NCBI GenBank assembly: GCA_043228905.1
Contig: JBHGNT010000001.1
Location: 30,318,001 to 30,382,000, forward strand
DNA: 64,000 nucleotides
Reading direction: 5' to 3'
From: Azolla caroliniana
Taxonomy: Eukaryota > Polypodiophyta
Part shown: positions 10,068 through 22,900 of the stretch, in pieces
Layout: each line of letters opens with the position of its first letter
How positions within the stretch are numbered: the first letter of the stretch is position 1
Program-made: the position numbers and the translations under genes
Notes under the pieces: model-generated
Database searches by the model: none
What the model was told of the DNA's origin: nothing
Seen by the model: the letters and a program-made list of their open reading frames with translations, nothing else

Positions 10068-12247
10068 ATGGATTCTCAGAACCCAACCGTGAAAATCATC
10101 ATTAAAGGACAAGACTTGCACAAATGCATCATAGATGGCGGATCTGGCGTAAACGTTATTAGCGAAACAACTTGTCACAACCTCGGCCTAAATCAATTTG
10201 AACTAGGCCCCTTTTGGCTTCAGATGGCCGACACCCGCTACGTTCGTCCCATTGGTTTAATCCGCCACCTCGACTTCACACTCGAAGGCCACATGTTCAC
10301 AATCTCGGCCGTCGTGCTAAGACTAGAGACACAAGGCGCCTACCCAATGTTACTAGGTAGACCATGGTTGCGTACAACGAATATCAAGCAACATTGGCAA
10401 CACAACATGATCTCGTTCCGACGAGGCAAGACAAAGGTCCGAATTATCACGGAAGAACGCGTCCACGCGGTCCTCAACGCTTCGCTGTTATACATGGAGG
10501 GGGTCCATATGCTCGACGGTTTGGCCGATGAGGAGGTCGATGACTTCCTAGATGATCATCCCACGATCATCCCACTCTTTGAAATCAACGCCATACCAAC
10601 CATCGAGCCACCTAAGGACAAAGACATCACAGAGGAATCCATGCCCCAAGATGAACCGAATCCAACCACAGTTGCGGAGCTACGCCATGCTCGGGATGCT
10701 TTCGAACGCGAGCTCGCCATTTCACAATGGGTCAAAGCATCAACATTGGAAACGATAAACCTCGGCTCGGACGAGAATCCTCGTACGTTACAAATTGCCA
10801 ATAATCTACCAACCGGGGAACGAGCATCCCTCGTACGATTGCTCACCGACTACCGGGATGTTTTCGCTTGGTCTTACACCGATATGAAGGGGCTGGACCC
10901 TCAATATGACCAACATCAAATCCACCTCTTACCCGACACTCGGCCGGTTCAGCAAAGGCGCTACAGGATGAACCCCAACTACGCCGCTAAAGTCTAAGAG
11001 GAAATCGACAAACTACTCCGAGTTGGTTTCATTCGCCCTGTCAAACGAGCCACGTGGTTAAGCCCGATCGTAGTCATCCCAAAGAAGAACAGAAAAATCT
11101 GAGTTTGCGTCGACTATCGGAAGCTTAACGCAGCCACGGTGACCGACGGGTTCCCTCTCCTGTTCACGGACAACGTCCTCGACACGGTGGCAGGCCACGA
11201 ATGCTACAGTTTCCTCGACGGGTTCAGCGGCTATAACCAGATAAGAATGCACCTGGAGGATCAGGAGAAAACCGCATTCGTCACGGAATGGGGTGTTTTT
11301 GTGGCAGAAGTAATGATGTTCGGTCTAAAAACGGCGCCGGCTACGTTCCAGCGCATCATCACCGAAATCTTTCACGACTACATCCCAGCGTTCATGCAAG
11401 TCTTTCTCGACGATTTCGCCGTTAATGGCCATCAACGGGAACACATGACCCAGCTGCGACTCTGTCTGGACCGATGTCGCCAGACTCGATTAAGCTTAAA
11501 CCCGGCGAAATGCGCGTTCTTAGTCACCAGCGGCAACCTTCTCGGCCACATTGTCAATCAAGAAGGCATCGCTATGGACCCGGATAAAGTAAAGACCATC
11601 CTGACCGCCCCCACACCCTCGAATGCAAAGGCACTAAGCTGATTTTTGGGACAAATCAAGTGGCACAGCCGAATGATACGGCATCTGGCCGATTTTGCGA
11701 CACCTTTACATGCGGCAGTCCATCGCCTTCCCTTCCAATGGACGTCAACCGAGGACACGACTTACCAAACCCTTAAACTGATGCTCTCACATGCCCCGGT
11801 GGTCCAGCCCCTGGTTTGGTCCAAACCATTCCATGTCTTCGTGGATGCCTCAAACATCGCCATCGGAAGCGCCTTGATGCAATGTACACTCCCAAATTGG
11901 TATAGGCATGTGTACTACGCCAACCGACGGCTCTCAACCGCGGAAAAGAACTACTCCACCATCGAGTGAGAGGCCCTCGGTATGATTTATAACATCAATA
12001 AATTCCGGCATTACCTCTTGGGTCGGAAGTTTACCTTTCACGTGGATCACTCGACCCTTCTTTATTTGGTCAATAAACAAGCCCTCACTGGATGCTCCTA
12101 CTCCAAGAATTTGATTTCCAGATTCAGCATCGACCCGGGGTCCAACACGCCATCGCCGACTACTTGAGCCGTCTTGAATCAGGGGAACCGGCAGAAACAA
12201 CGTACGACAATTTACCGGATGCCAGCTTATTTAACCTAACCACGATG
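10068..12247 (+). pseudogene. pol: E protease, reverse transcriptase and RNase H (broken)
   Basis: Protease motif CIIDGGSGVNVIS, with MLLGRPWLRT downstream, is of the D-G-G type seen in plant Tat/Athila elements. RT carries SPIVVIPKKN, VDYRKLNAAT, SFLDGFSGYNQI and the active site VFLDDFAVNG. RNase H begins at FHVFVDASNIAIGSAL and ends near IADYLSRLESG in another frame. In-frame stops lie near 10997, 11103, 11642 and 11967, and a frameshift near 12090. The stops at 11103 and 11642 fit CGA to TGA. Copia element F cuts the chain at 12247; the sequence resumes at 17620. Confidence 0.85.
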
Positions 12248-12874
12248 TGTTGAACAACAGTGCTCGGCCACAACCGAGGAATAGGATCGATTCACAGAAA
12301 ACGGGAAATACACGAAATGCACGTAGACGATAGAGAGAAGGGTACACTGAATGTTTTGCGTGGAAAACCCTAAATGGGAAAAACCACGGGAGTGCAAGAC
12401 TCCAACTATCACTATGCGCGGGAATGTACAAGGGCGAGCTGCAAGGCGACGACCTTGAGCTCGCTGTCCTCGCCACAGGCGGCGGTATTACACAGAGGCG
12501 TCGACCTCTTCCTTCCTCTTTCTCTCTCAATCTCTCTCGGCTGCTCTCACTTCGCTCCCACTTAGTGGAAAACAGAAAAATGAGCAAAAAAAAAAGAAAA
12601 AACTAATAACTGTTTGCCCTAAGTCATATTTATACACATATGACTTTCGGGCTATTTACAAATATAGCCTCAAGGGGCCCTGGCAAACATATTCGCAAAT
12701 ATGTCCCCGCATCCGGATCCCTCTCCGGGTACATTCGTCATCCGGCTCCGTAACCGGGGTCTTCTTCATTCTGCTTCATGCCGGGTACTCTTCATCCTCC
12801 GGTTCCGTAACTGCAACCGGGCTTGCCGTCATTCATTTCCGGACATCCCATCCGGAGGGACCGAAATCCCAACA
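12248..12874 (-). repeat. F 3' LTR (627 bp)
   Basis: Plus-strand reading starts TGTTGAACAACAG and ends GAAATCCCAACA. It carries three successive short inverted repeats (12622-12645, 12650-12669, 12687-12704), the first enclosing the TATA-like TATAAATATGACT on the element strand. Small ORFs inside it are not genes. Confidence 0.95.
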
Positions 12875-12888
12875 AACTCCCCCTTCAC
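12875..12888 (-). other. F polypurine tract
   Basis: On the minus strand GTGAAGGGGGAGTT directly precedes the 3' LTR. It is the expected primer for plus-strand DNA synthesis. It overlaps the gag-pol stop codon. Confidence 0.85.
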
Positions 12889-15800
12889 TTCGGCATGGGA
12901 TGTCTCTCCAACCCGATCCTCTTCCGGCATGCTTCCAGCTTGTCGGGTGTGAGCACTTTGGTCAGCATATCTGAGCCGTTCTCGTCCGTGTGGATCTTCG
13001 TCAGCACGAACTCCTAGTCTTCTATCCTTTCCCGGATCCAGTGATATCTTCGCTGGATGTGCTTCGTCCGGGAGTGATAGGCCGCGTTCTTCGCAAGGTG
13101 GATGGCACTCTGACTGTCGCAGTAGAGTCGGTACTCCTCCTGTCGGATACCGAGCTCTCTAATGAAGTCCTTCATCCATATTATTTCCTTGCCGGCTTCA
13201 ACGGCCGCCATGTACTCCGCCTCCGTGGTTGATAACGCAACCGTCTTCTGCAGCCTCGACTGCCATGAAACAGCTCCCCCTGCATACGTCATCACATACC
13301 CTGATGTGGACCGGCTGGTATCTGCGTCAGCCGACATATCCGAATCGGTGAAGCCGTCGAGTTCGGGCTTACCGGAGCCGAATCGGAGGCACACGTTTGA
13401 TGTGCCCTTTAGGTATCGGAGTATCCACTTGACCGCGTTCCAGTGCTCCTTGCTGGGATTGCTCATGTACCGGCTCACCACTCCGACTGCGTATCCTATG
13501 TCCGGTCTTGTACACACCATTGCGTACATCAAGCTTCCGACGGCAGAGGCATATGGTACTTTCATCATGTCCTCTTTCTCAGCCTTTGTCTTGGGACTTT
13601 GCTTGCTGGACAACTTGCAGTTTGCCGGGAGGGTTGATCCAACCGGTCTTGCTTCCGACATGTTGAACCGTTTAAGCACCTTTGTCACGTACTTCTCTTG
13701 TGACAGCCACAACTGCTTCTTGCTCCGGTCCCAGATGATGTGCATCCCTAGTATTTGCCTCGCCGGACCCAGGTCCTTCATTGAGAAGGTTCGGTAAAGA
13801 GCCTTCTTCAGCATCCGTATCTTAACCTGGTCCCGTCCGACGATCAACATGTCGTCCACGTACAGGAGGAGTATTAGAAAGTCTCCTCCTTCGAACTTCT
13901 TCACAAACACGCAGTGGTCGGACTGCGTTTTGAGGTACCCTTCGTCGGTCATGAAGGAGTCGAACTTCCGGTACCATTGCCAGGGAGCCTGCTTCAGTCC
14001 GTAAAGGCTCTTCTTCAACCGGCATACCAGGTGCTTCTTCCCTTTCTTCTCGAATCCTTCCGGTTGCTGCATGTAGATCTCTTCTTCGAGGTCACCGTGA
14101 AGGAATGCCGTCTTCACGTCCATTTGTTCTACCTCGAGGTCCATGCTTGCCGCTATGCTCAGCACCGTCCGGATGGAGGTCATCTTCACTACCGGGGCAA
14201 ATATCTCATCGAAGTCGACGCCCTTCTTCTGCTGAAACCCCTTCACCACGATCCTGGCTTTGTATCTCGGGGGGTTTCCGGCATCTCCCGGTTTCAGCTT
14301 GAACACCCACTTGTTTCGAAGTGCCCGCTTTCCCTTCGGCAACTCCACAAGTTCATATGTGTGGTTCTCATGCAGGGAATCCATCTCGTCCTGCATGGCA
14401 CTCAACCACCTGCGGCTCTGGGTGTCATGCTTTGCTTCTTCAAGGCTCTCCGGCTCCCCCTCGTCGGTTAGCAGCACGTGCTCTGGTTCCGGAAATCTCC
14501 GGGGGGCCCTTCTCTCTCTTAGAGGATATCTCCGTTCCGGAGCTTCAGTAACCGGTTCTTCCGATTCTTCTTCATTCGAATCCATTTCGGGATCGGGGCC
14601 GGTTCCGGTATCATTTTCATCTTCTTCGGCCGGTTCTGTTTCTTCACCGTCTTCGGCCGGATCCTCGAGTGCTAACCGGTCCCTTGCCGGTCGGGACTGC
14701 TCCTCGTAGAGTTGATCCTCACCGGTCGACTTGGAGCTCTTCATCTTCTTCTCCGACTCCCAGTCGGCGAGTGTCTTGTTCTCCATGAAGATGATATCTC
14801 GACTCCTGAATATCTTCTTGTCGACCGGGTCCCATACTCGGTAGCCGAACTCGTCGTCGCCGTATCCGAGGAATATGCATGGCCGGGTCTTTGGATCTAG
14901 CTTTCCTCTACGGTCCTTTGCCACATGCACGTATGCGAGACACCCGAACACCTTCAGATGCCGGTAGGACACTTCCTTACCGGTCCACACTTTCTGCGGC
15001 GTGTCTCCGTCCAAAGGTACTGAGGGTGATCTGTTTATCACATATGTCGCCGTCGACATTGCCTCAGCCCAAAACCCCTTGGGTAATTTCGCATGCGCCA
15101 GCATACTCCGGACCCTCTCCATTATGGTCCGGTTCATCCTCTCGGCCAGCCCGTTTAGTTCCGGCGTCTTCGGCACAGTAAACTCGAGCCGGATTCCCTT
15201 CGAGCGACAGTACTCCTGGAACTGCCCTCGGTATTCCCCTCCGTTATCCGCTCGTATCGCTTTCAGCTTCTTGCCGGATTCTCTTTCCACTCTCGCGTGG
15301 AGTTCTTTGAAGACGGACAACACTTGGTCCTTTGTCTTCAACGACGCCGTCCACAGCTTCCGTCTGTGATCATCAATGAAAGTCACGAAGTACTGGGCTC
15401 CGCCATGTGACTTCGTTTCTACCTGACACACATCAGTGTGCACCAACTCCAATGGTGCGCTACGTCTCGTCGGTGGCCTTGAGTGGAAGGAGGTTCGGTT
15501 CTGCTTACCGGCCAGGCAGTCGGTGCACTTCTCCAGGTGCACATGCTTCACTGGAATGAGGTTGTCTTCTGCAAGCCTCTTCATCCCCTTCTCACTCATG
15601 TGGCACAGTCTCTTGTGCCACAACTCACCGGCAGTGTCGGCTGCCACGTTCAGCTCCTCCGGGCATAGCCGGGAATTCATCAGGTACAGTGTGTTGACCT
15701 TCCGGGCCCGAGCCACTATCAGGCTCCCCTTGCTGAACTTCATGACACCGTTCCGGATGCTACCCGTGTAGCCTTCATCATCTAGCCTCCCGGCCGAGAT

Positions 15801-16958
15801 CAGGTTCAATCGGACCTCCGGAACGTGTCACACATCCTTCAGCAGCATCTTGCATCCGGTTGATGTCATCAGCCACACGTCTCCTATGCCGGCAATCCGG
15901 CATGTGCCTTCATTTCCCATCCGGACACAGCCATGCTCACCGGCTGTGTAGGACGAGAAGTATTTCTTCTCCGGGGTCAGGTGGAACGACGCTCCGGAAT
16001 CGACCACCCAGGTCATCTCTACACCGGCAAGGTTCAGCTCCCTCTCTTCGGTAATGAGCATTATCTCTTCTTCACTTGCCGCGAGTGCCGTCGTTCCTTT
16101 CCGGTCCTGCCCTCGCCGATCCGGACCTCTCCAGTCCGTGGCTCCCCGGTATGCACCGTTTCTCTCCGGTGACTTCTTCGAATCGGTGTCGTCGGCTCCG
16201 CTGTCCTTTCGGTAATGCCGACAATTCTTCCGGAAGTGCCCCGGCTTCCCACAGTGGAAGCATGTGGGCCTTCCTCTTGACTGCGACCGGGTCCCCGACT
16301 TCTCCCGTCTTTGCGGACTCCGGTTCCATTGTCTTCCCCGATCCGATTCGGTAAGCAGCATCTTCGAGTCGGAGGCCGGTTCTTTATCTCTCCGACGCGC
16401 TTCTTCGTTCAAAATACTTGTCTTTACCGTTTGTAGAGACAAGTTATCTTCGGTGCAGGAGGTGCTGAGAGTCACCACCAAGTTCTCCCAGCTTTCCGGT
16501 AATGTACACATCAAAATGATGGCTTGCATTGCATCCTCCAACGGGAACTTGATCGCCGCAAGCTGGTTCACGAATCCCATGAACGTGCTCACGTGTTCCA
16601 CCATATTCTCGCCGTCCCGGTACTTGAGGTTCACTATCTTCCTCATCAGGGAGGTCCGGTTCAACGCATTCTTCCTCTCGTAGAGGCCCGACAGCTTCTT
16701 CCACATCTCATATGCGTTGGTGTCGTTCGCCACATGTTGCAGAACACTTACATCTACATATTGCCGGATCGTCGCTACGGCTTTCCGGTTCAGGAGCTTC
16801 CACTCCGACTCTATTACCCCCTTGGGTATCTCGGCATTGTCGATCGGTTCGTATAGGTCTCGGACGATGAGGAGGTCTTCCATCTTTATCTTCCAGTCGG
16901 CGTAGTTCTGTGAGTTCAACACCATCATGCCCGGAGGCCCACTACCGCCGCCTTCCAT
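12885..16958 (-). pseudogene. gag-pol: F gag-pol polyprotein (two nonsense codons)
   Basis: Copia order in one frame of about 1,357 codons. Gag carries a UBN2-type domain and a zinc knuckle CFHCGKPGHFRKNC. Protease is WVVDSGASFHLTP. Integrase has the HHCC finger (HKRLCHMSEKG, CTDC) and the triad in LVHTDVC, IRADNGGEYRG and KTPELNGLAERMNRT. RT has FAPVVKMTS, MDVKTAFLHGDL and the active site LLLYVDDMLIVG. RNase H has GFTDSDMSADAD, STTEAEYMAA and SAIHLAKN. A TGA near 15828 (CGA to TGA, before HVPEVRLNLIS) separates gag-PR from the rest, and a TAG near 13014 (CAG to TAG) removes the last 43 residues, ending at MPK. The start at 16958 (MEGGGSGPPG) follows the PBS; an in-frame Met at 17015 lies in the LTR and is rejected. 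RNase H resembles Tnt1. Confidence 0.9.
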
Positions 16959-16974
16959 TTTCTGTGTTACCGTC

Positions 16975-16986
16975 GCTCTGATACCA
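16975..16986 (-). other. F primer-binding site (initiator Met tRNA)
   Basis: On the minus strand TGGTATCAGAGC lies 3 nt inside the 5' LTR. This is the standard plant Copia site, complementary to the 3' end of initiator-Met tRNA. Confidence 0.95.
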
Positions 16987-16989
16987 CTT

Positions 16990-17614
16990 TGTTGAACAAC
17001 AGTGCTCGGCCACAACCGAGGAATAGGATCGATTCACAGAAAACGGGAAATACACGAAATGCACGTAGACGATAGAGAGAAGGGTACACTGAATGTTTTG
17101 CGTGGAAAACCCTAAATGGGAAAAACCACGGGAGTGCAAGACTCCAACTATCACTATGCGCGGGAATGTACAAGGGCGAGCTGCAAGGCGACGACCTTGA
17201 GCTCGCTGTCCTCGCCACAGGCGGCGGTATTACACAGAGGCGTCGACCTCTTCCTTCCTCTTTCTCTCTCAATCTCTCTCGGCTGCTCTCACTTCGCGTC
17301 CACTTAGTGGAAAACAGAAAAATGAGCAAAAAAAAGAAAAAACTAATAACTGTTTGCCCTAAGTCATATTTATACACATATGACTTTCGGGCTATTTACA
17401 AATATAGCCTCAAGGGGCCCTGGCAAACATATTCGCAAATATGTCCCCGCATCCGGATCCCTCTCCGGGTACATTCGTCATCCGGCTCCGTAACCGGGGT
17501 CTTCTTCATTCTGCTTCATGTCGGGTACTCTTCATCCTCCGGTTCCGTAACCGCAACCGGGCTTGCCGTCATTCATTTCCGGACATCCCATCCGGAGGGA
17601 CCGAAATCCCAACA
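16990..17614 (-). repeat. F 5' LTR (625 bp)
   Basis: Matches 12248-12874 except for a shorter A-run and a few substitutions, and carries the same three hairpins. The TATA-like box lies between the arms AGTCATAT and ATATGACT on the element strand. Confidence 0.95.
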
Positions 17615-17930
17615 CGATGCCAGACGATAACGAAGATGAATGGATCACGGAGATGACCCATTTTCTTAGTACCGGCCTACCTCCCGAGCACATGCCCCTT
17701 GACGCGAGGAAACGCCTAGCAGTACGCAGCCGGAATTTTTGCCTCGTCTCGGACATTCTTTACCACAAAGGTTCGAACGGCATATGGCGCCGAGCGATTC
17801 AACATTTCGAGAAGAACGCCGTTCTTCAGGAGGCCCACCAGGGAGTAGCGGGGGGACATTACGCCGGGGATTCCACGACAAGGAAGGTTTAGCAAAGCGG
17901 ATTGTGGTGGCCGACAACGAAGAAAGATGT
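17615..17930 (+). pseudogene. pol: E integrase, N-terminal part
   Basis: Resumes the E pol frame after F: DDNEDEWITEMTHFL, YHKGSNGIWRR, then the start of the integrase zinc finger (EAHQGVAGGHYAG). A TAG at about 17890 interrupts it, and the chain continues WWPTTKKDV up to solo LTR G. It links E's RNase H to the catalytic core at 18620-19160. Confidence 0.8.
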
Positions 17931-18576
17931 GACGGGAACTCGACGTTCCTTATGTCCGATGCTCGGCCACAACCAAGATTCTTTTGATACACAGAAAAAC
18001 AGGTAATGAAACGCGACACAAAGGGGAGAAATGGTACACAGGAGGTTTACGTGGAAAACCCCAAAATAGGGGAAAAACCACGGCAGCCCACAGGCTGCAA
18101 ACTGTCACTATGTAGGAGTATACAATAGTGAGTTCACTGAGGCAACGACCTCGTGCTCTCAGATCTTCGCCACAGGCGGCGGTTACAACAGAGGCAACGA
18201 CCTCGTCTCTCTCTCTCTCTCTCTGTACAGTTACGCGCTCTCGCTTCTTCCTTTTCCAACAAGGAAGAATAACAACAACAAAAAAAACAACACAACTAAA
18301 AGTTTGCCCTAAGTCATATTTATACTAATATGACTTTTCGGCTATTTACAAATGTAGCCTCGATGGGCTCTCAGAAACATATTTACGAATATGTCTCTTC
18401 CTCCGGTTCATACCGGGCCTACACCATCCGGCTCTCCGCAGTCGGGTACTCCCCATCCGGTTCATACCGGGCCTACACCATCCGGCTCTCCGCAGTCGGG
18501 TACTCCCCATTCGGTTCATACCGTTCTTCGGCACTGTTCTTCTTCCTTCCCATCCGGAGGGACCTGTTTCCCAACA
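17931..18576 (-). mobile_element. G: solo Copia LTR
   Basis: A lone LTR flanked by the 5-bp duplication AGATG (17926-17930, 18577-18581), starting TGACGGGAAC and ending TTTCCCAACA. It is related to the F LTR over its central part and carries the same three hairpins (first at 18312-18335). A 54-bp minisatellite unit is repeated at about 18406-18520. No internal sequence is present, so LTR-LTR recombination removed the body. Confidence 0.9.
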
Positions 18577-19632
18577 AGATGCTCACGAGTTTTGCCGACA
18601 GTGCGATTTGTGCCAACAATTGGGGCAACCAATGGAACAATCATGGATGCCACACCAGCCGATTCTCCCGTTGGACCCATTTAAAAAATGGGGTTTGGAT
18701 TTTGTAGGCCCTTTCAAGCCACCCGCGGCCCGTATAGGGAATAGGTATATTATCATTGCCACGGACTACTGCACCAAATGGGTCGAGGCTAAAGCTCTCC
18801 AAGACAACACGATGACATCCACAGCTAAATTCGTGTACGGGCATCTTTGGTGCCGTTACGGATGCCCAATCGAGCTCGTTAGTGACCAAGGTGGACACTT
18901 CATCAATCATATAATACGTGAGCTTACACACCACTACGCGGTGGTGCACAAGAAAAGCACACCATACTACCCGCAGGCGAACGGCTTGGCGGAATCGACC
19001 AATAAAATCCTCCAAACCATACTGAAAAAAATCGTCAATGAAAACAGGACCAATTGGGATGACAAACTCCAGAACGCACTGTGGGCGTATCGTACGACTT
19101 TCAAAACAAGCATCCAATCAACCCCCTTTCGAATGGCATTTGGGTTAGAAGCCATAATGCCCGTCGAGTTCCAAGTCCCGAGCCTCCGAGTTCAAGTCAA
19201 AACACGGATCCCCGAGGCCCAATCCGAGCAAAATACCGGTTGGAACAACTCCTCGAACTCGGCGAAGACAGGATAGAGAGTATGGCCCAGCTCGAACTAC
19301 GCCAACGACAACGCAAGGCTTTCGTGGATCGACATCGAAACGGGTTGGAGAAGGAGCTCACTATCGGCAAACCTGTTCTTCTTTTTCAAACACGACTCGG
19401 GTCAATGTCGGGAAAATTAAGATTTCAGTGGACCAGTCCATTCTGGATTATCGACGAGTTCAACGGGAAGTTCCAGCTCGGCACACTCGCCGGGGACACT
19501 ATCAAAAGCTGGGCCAATGGTTTCCGACTTCGACCATATCGAGGCACTACACCACCCAACCCGTTTACTGAGCCACACGGCACAAACGAGTTTTGGGAGA
19601 CCACCACGGAGGAGGCCACGTGTCCCCCTTAA
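18577..19632 (+). pseudogene. pol: E integrase catalytic core and C-terminus (frameshifted)
   Basis: Zinc-finger cysteines FCRQCDLC precede the core. The DDE triad is WGLDFVGPF, VSDQGGHF and YYPQANGLAESTNK, all present. The frame breaks near 19190 and continues in another frame with the GKPVLLFQTRLG and FRLRPYRGT region, a GPY/F-like C-terminal module, ending TTEEATCPP at 19630. No chromodomain follows. About 300 bp of non-coding spacer (19633-19933) with the repeated words CACCCAC and AGCACC separates it from the extra coding region. Confidence 0.85.
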
Positions 19633-19933
19633 TAAGGACTCACCCACCTTTTTGAAATTAATAAAGTAGGTAGGATTAACCATAGTTTAGCCGCCGATTA
19701 ACTACACCTACACCACCCACCTAGGCACCCACAATTTAGGAGCACCCCTAGCCACCTCTCATTTAGTACCTATTTAAGCACATGCAAAGCACTCAAAGCA
19801 CCCCACTCACCTTCAGGACACATGGCGCTAGTCACTTATTATGGCACCCACGACTTAGAATCTTCATGATTCGCTTCGGGCACAAAACCCTAGGAGTAAG
19901 TTACTAAAACCGTTTCCAAAACGCAGCACATAC

Positions 19934-22900
19934 ATGAAGTTCATTATCGCTCCCAACCTCCATCGCTCTCAAGCTCAGAAGCCCCTTCTCGCTCTCATCG
20001 CTCTAAACGCTCTTGCTCTCAAGCCCTCTTTCGCTCTCATAGCCCCTTTGCCGAGCTTCCCCTTCCTGCTGTTCCTCCTCTGTCTCATCACTCTTCCTCA
20101 CTCTTCCACACAGTCAAACCCCGTCTCCATCTCCACCATGCCTCTTACCGCTTCAACAGAAACCCGTGCCTGGCTCCAGGAACGAGGAATGGGCGGTTAC
20201 CTGAAGATCATCGATGCCCCCGCGCACCCGGATGCCCAAGGAGTGGCTAGACGTATTTGTCCCGAAGCCATCACCAACAACGTGCTTCGGGCTGCTTTGG
20301 ACCTGCAACGGGGAGGGGACCATGAGGTCGACATACCCCCGTCATCGAAGCTGAAAGAGTACTTCGGTGAGTACTCAGCCTCAGGGAAGGCATATTGCAC
20401 GTATGGCGGTCCCAACAGAGCTTTCAGGGAGATTGCTCGTATATTGATGGAGTATGCGTTCGTGCATACGAACCCGACGAGCATGCCGCAGAACAAGGCA
20501 GCCATCATCATCAGCGCGTATGAAGGAAACAGAGTCGATTGGGGTATCATCACAGGAGAAGGACTCCGCGCCGCCTTAACCTCATTCCAGTCAGGTAAGA
20601 AGATGTTGTCTGTTCTTACCCACTTTTTGATGGTTCTATACCCACCCTCTTCTCTTCCTTCCCCTCAGACACTCACGTCCCCACCACCACCACGAAGGCA
20701 GAGAGAGAAATTGGTTGCCATCAGCCACGAAGCATGGGAGGAGTCCACACCGCCTTCACCTCCTGCTGCCGACCAAAACCCCGCATCGGCACCACCACCC
20801 ACCCAACCCCAACAAAAACAGGCAGTTTCCGAGACCTGCCAAGAATGGGAGGAGGAAATAGCCACGGAGGACAACACGACAGACGATGTCACCATTCGAC
20901 AGCTAACTCCGCGTCCCTCCGTAACTCCCCCAGAGCCTAGCCCACGCCTCAACACGCAGCAGGCAACACCACCACGACCCCAGAAAAGGAAGCAGGCGGA
21001 GGAAACGACACCATTGGCCCCGGAACCCCAAACCCAGCCGTGCAAGAAAAGACGACTCAACCGCGAGTCCTCGGCAGAACAAAAAGAGCCACAACAGGAG
21101 CAAGCCTTAGTTGTCAGCCAGAGCAACCTGGCCATCATCCCTGAGGAGGCATCGCTGAACCAGGGAAAGATCGAGCATGGGCAGACAACGCAGATCTCGG
21201 AGGATGAAGTCCTCGGTTATAAAGACCTCCCTGCGGAGGCATACGAATTTAGTGCGCTCCTACGCCTCGGTACGATATTCGAGCTGGTCAACTTCCTCGC
21301 CAGAGCCCAAGTCGCGGCAGCCGCTCGAATGGCGGAAGAGCACGCCGAAACAAAAATGATTCAACGCGCGCTATTAGGTGAAATTGAGCCCAAGGACGAC
21401 AGGGCTTTACAAAAAATAGGGAGGAAGAAGTAGGCAAAACAGGCCGCTCTCCTCATGGAGGTCCCCGAGTTGAACACGGCCCTTATCGAGGCGTATAGAG
21501 ACTTGGATCGCACTACGCGGGCAGCCAAAGACATGGCCCGAAAGATAAAAACAACCCAAAAACAGGCTAAGGTGGCTACGGAATTATGGCACGCTGCGAA
21601 ACGGAAACTGGTAGCCTGGGAGCAAAACTGACCGGAACAACAACTCTTGAGCCTTCTGGCCACGACCAGCGAGGCCCTCCCAACCACTCCACGCATAACA
21701 ATGATAGATGAAAGCACCGTCACGGATTCAATCCTGACGATCCAAGCCAGCACACTAACGGACTCGTTACAAATGGTCGATGCCTGCACAACAACCGAGG
21801 CGGCCACGCCCATGGAGAAGACCGAGATACCACCCCCTCGTCCACCCAAGGAGGTGCAACCCAGACAGAACCCCCGCTCCGGGATTACCGAGCCGAGCTT
21901 AAAGAAGAACAACGGCGGACCGAGAGACACGAACAACGACATCAAGAGGCCATGGCTCGCTTAAAAGAAGAAGCTTCCAAACAGATGACCAAGATTAGAG
22001 CCCATGCCGACCAAAGGATACACGAGCAGAACGAAGCACTGGGCCGGGTATAAGCGCAAGCCGCGGGCAAAGAAGCAGAACTCAAAAGCAAGCTGGAGGA
22101 ATACGCGGCCACAATGGCAGAGAAAGAGAAGGAGGTCCTAGACCTACAGGCCGCGCTCAACAATCCGAAAGACCGGAACCACCGGCAAGAGGAAAGAAAT
22201 CGCCAATGGGAGGAGCAAATGATCGCGGAGAATGCCAAGCTGCAGAGTCAGCGTACGACCCTTAAAGAAATGGCTGACGAGTTTTTCATCAAATGCAAGC
22301 TACTTTCGGAGCAAAAAGACGAATTATCTGATTCCTACTTCGCCCTCCAAGAAGAGAGAATCGTCGAACGGGAACAAGTCCGGGCCACGTGTCAAAAAGA
22401 ATGGGAGAAAGCTACCGAAGGGCTCACCAAGCATTACGAGCAGTCTATCCAACTCGTAACCGCGGACGCAAAGAACACTCAAGCCACCTATGAACTACTC
22501 GCAAAGAAGCTTCAGGCCGAGGTCAACGGCTTAAAAGAGGAATTGGCAGCCGTCCGAGCACAACCCGGCATGGATGAGACACGCATCAGAATACTGATCG
22601 AGAAATAGCGCCAACACCTCACCAAAAGGTCGAGGAAACATTAAGTCGCGGAGGAGAAGAATGGGCAACCCAAGCTGCCGAATTGCATATTTTACGCGCC
22701 GACACCGAGAACCGACGGAAGGAGGGCCGCGGCTTTTACAAAATGGACGAAGCCAGCATACAAAACCTCCGTGCAGATTTAATCGAGGATTACCGGTCCT
22801 TGGCAAAATCTCACACCGCGGTAATCGAGCAAATGTTGGAGGACTTCAATGATGATCAGATGCTGTTTCGCCTGGAAGCAGAAGCCCTCGAACGAGAACG

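Larger units (their letters stand above)
12248..17614 (-). mobile_element. F: near-intact Ty1/Copia (Tork/Tnt1-like) element
   Basis: Complete minus-strand Copia element. It has a TSD CGATG at 12243-12247 and 17615-17619, LTRs of 627 and 625 bp that differ at a handful of positions, an initiator-Met PBS, a polypurine tract, and one gag-pol frame with only two nonsense codons. Very young by LTR similarity. It is inserted in E between RNase H and integrase. Confidence 0.95.

Noticed and set aside
12374-12606. Short open frames shared by both F LTRs
   Set aside because: They lie wholly in LTR sequence, are duplicated only because the LTRs are, and carry no domain.
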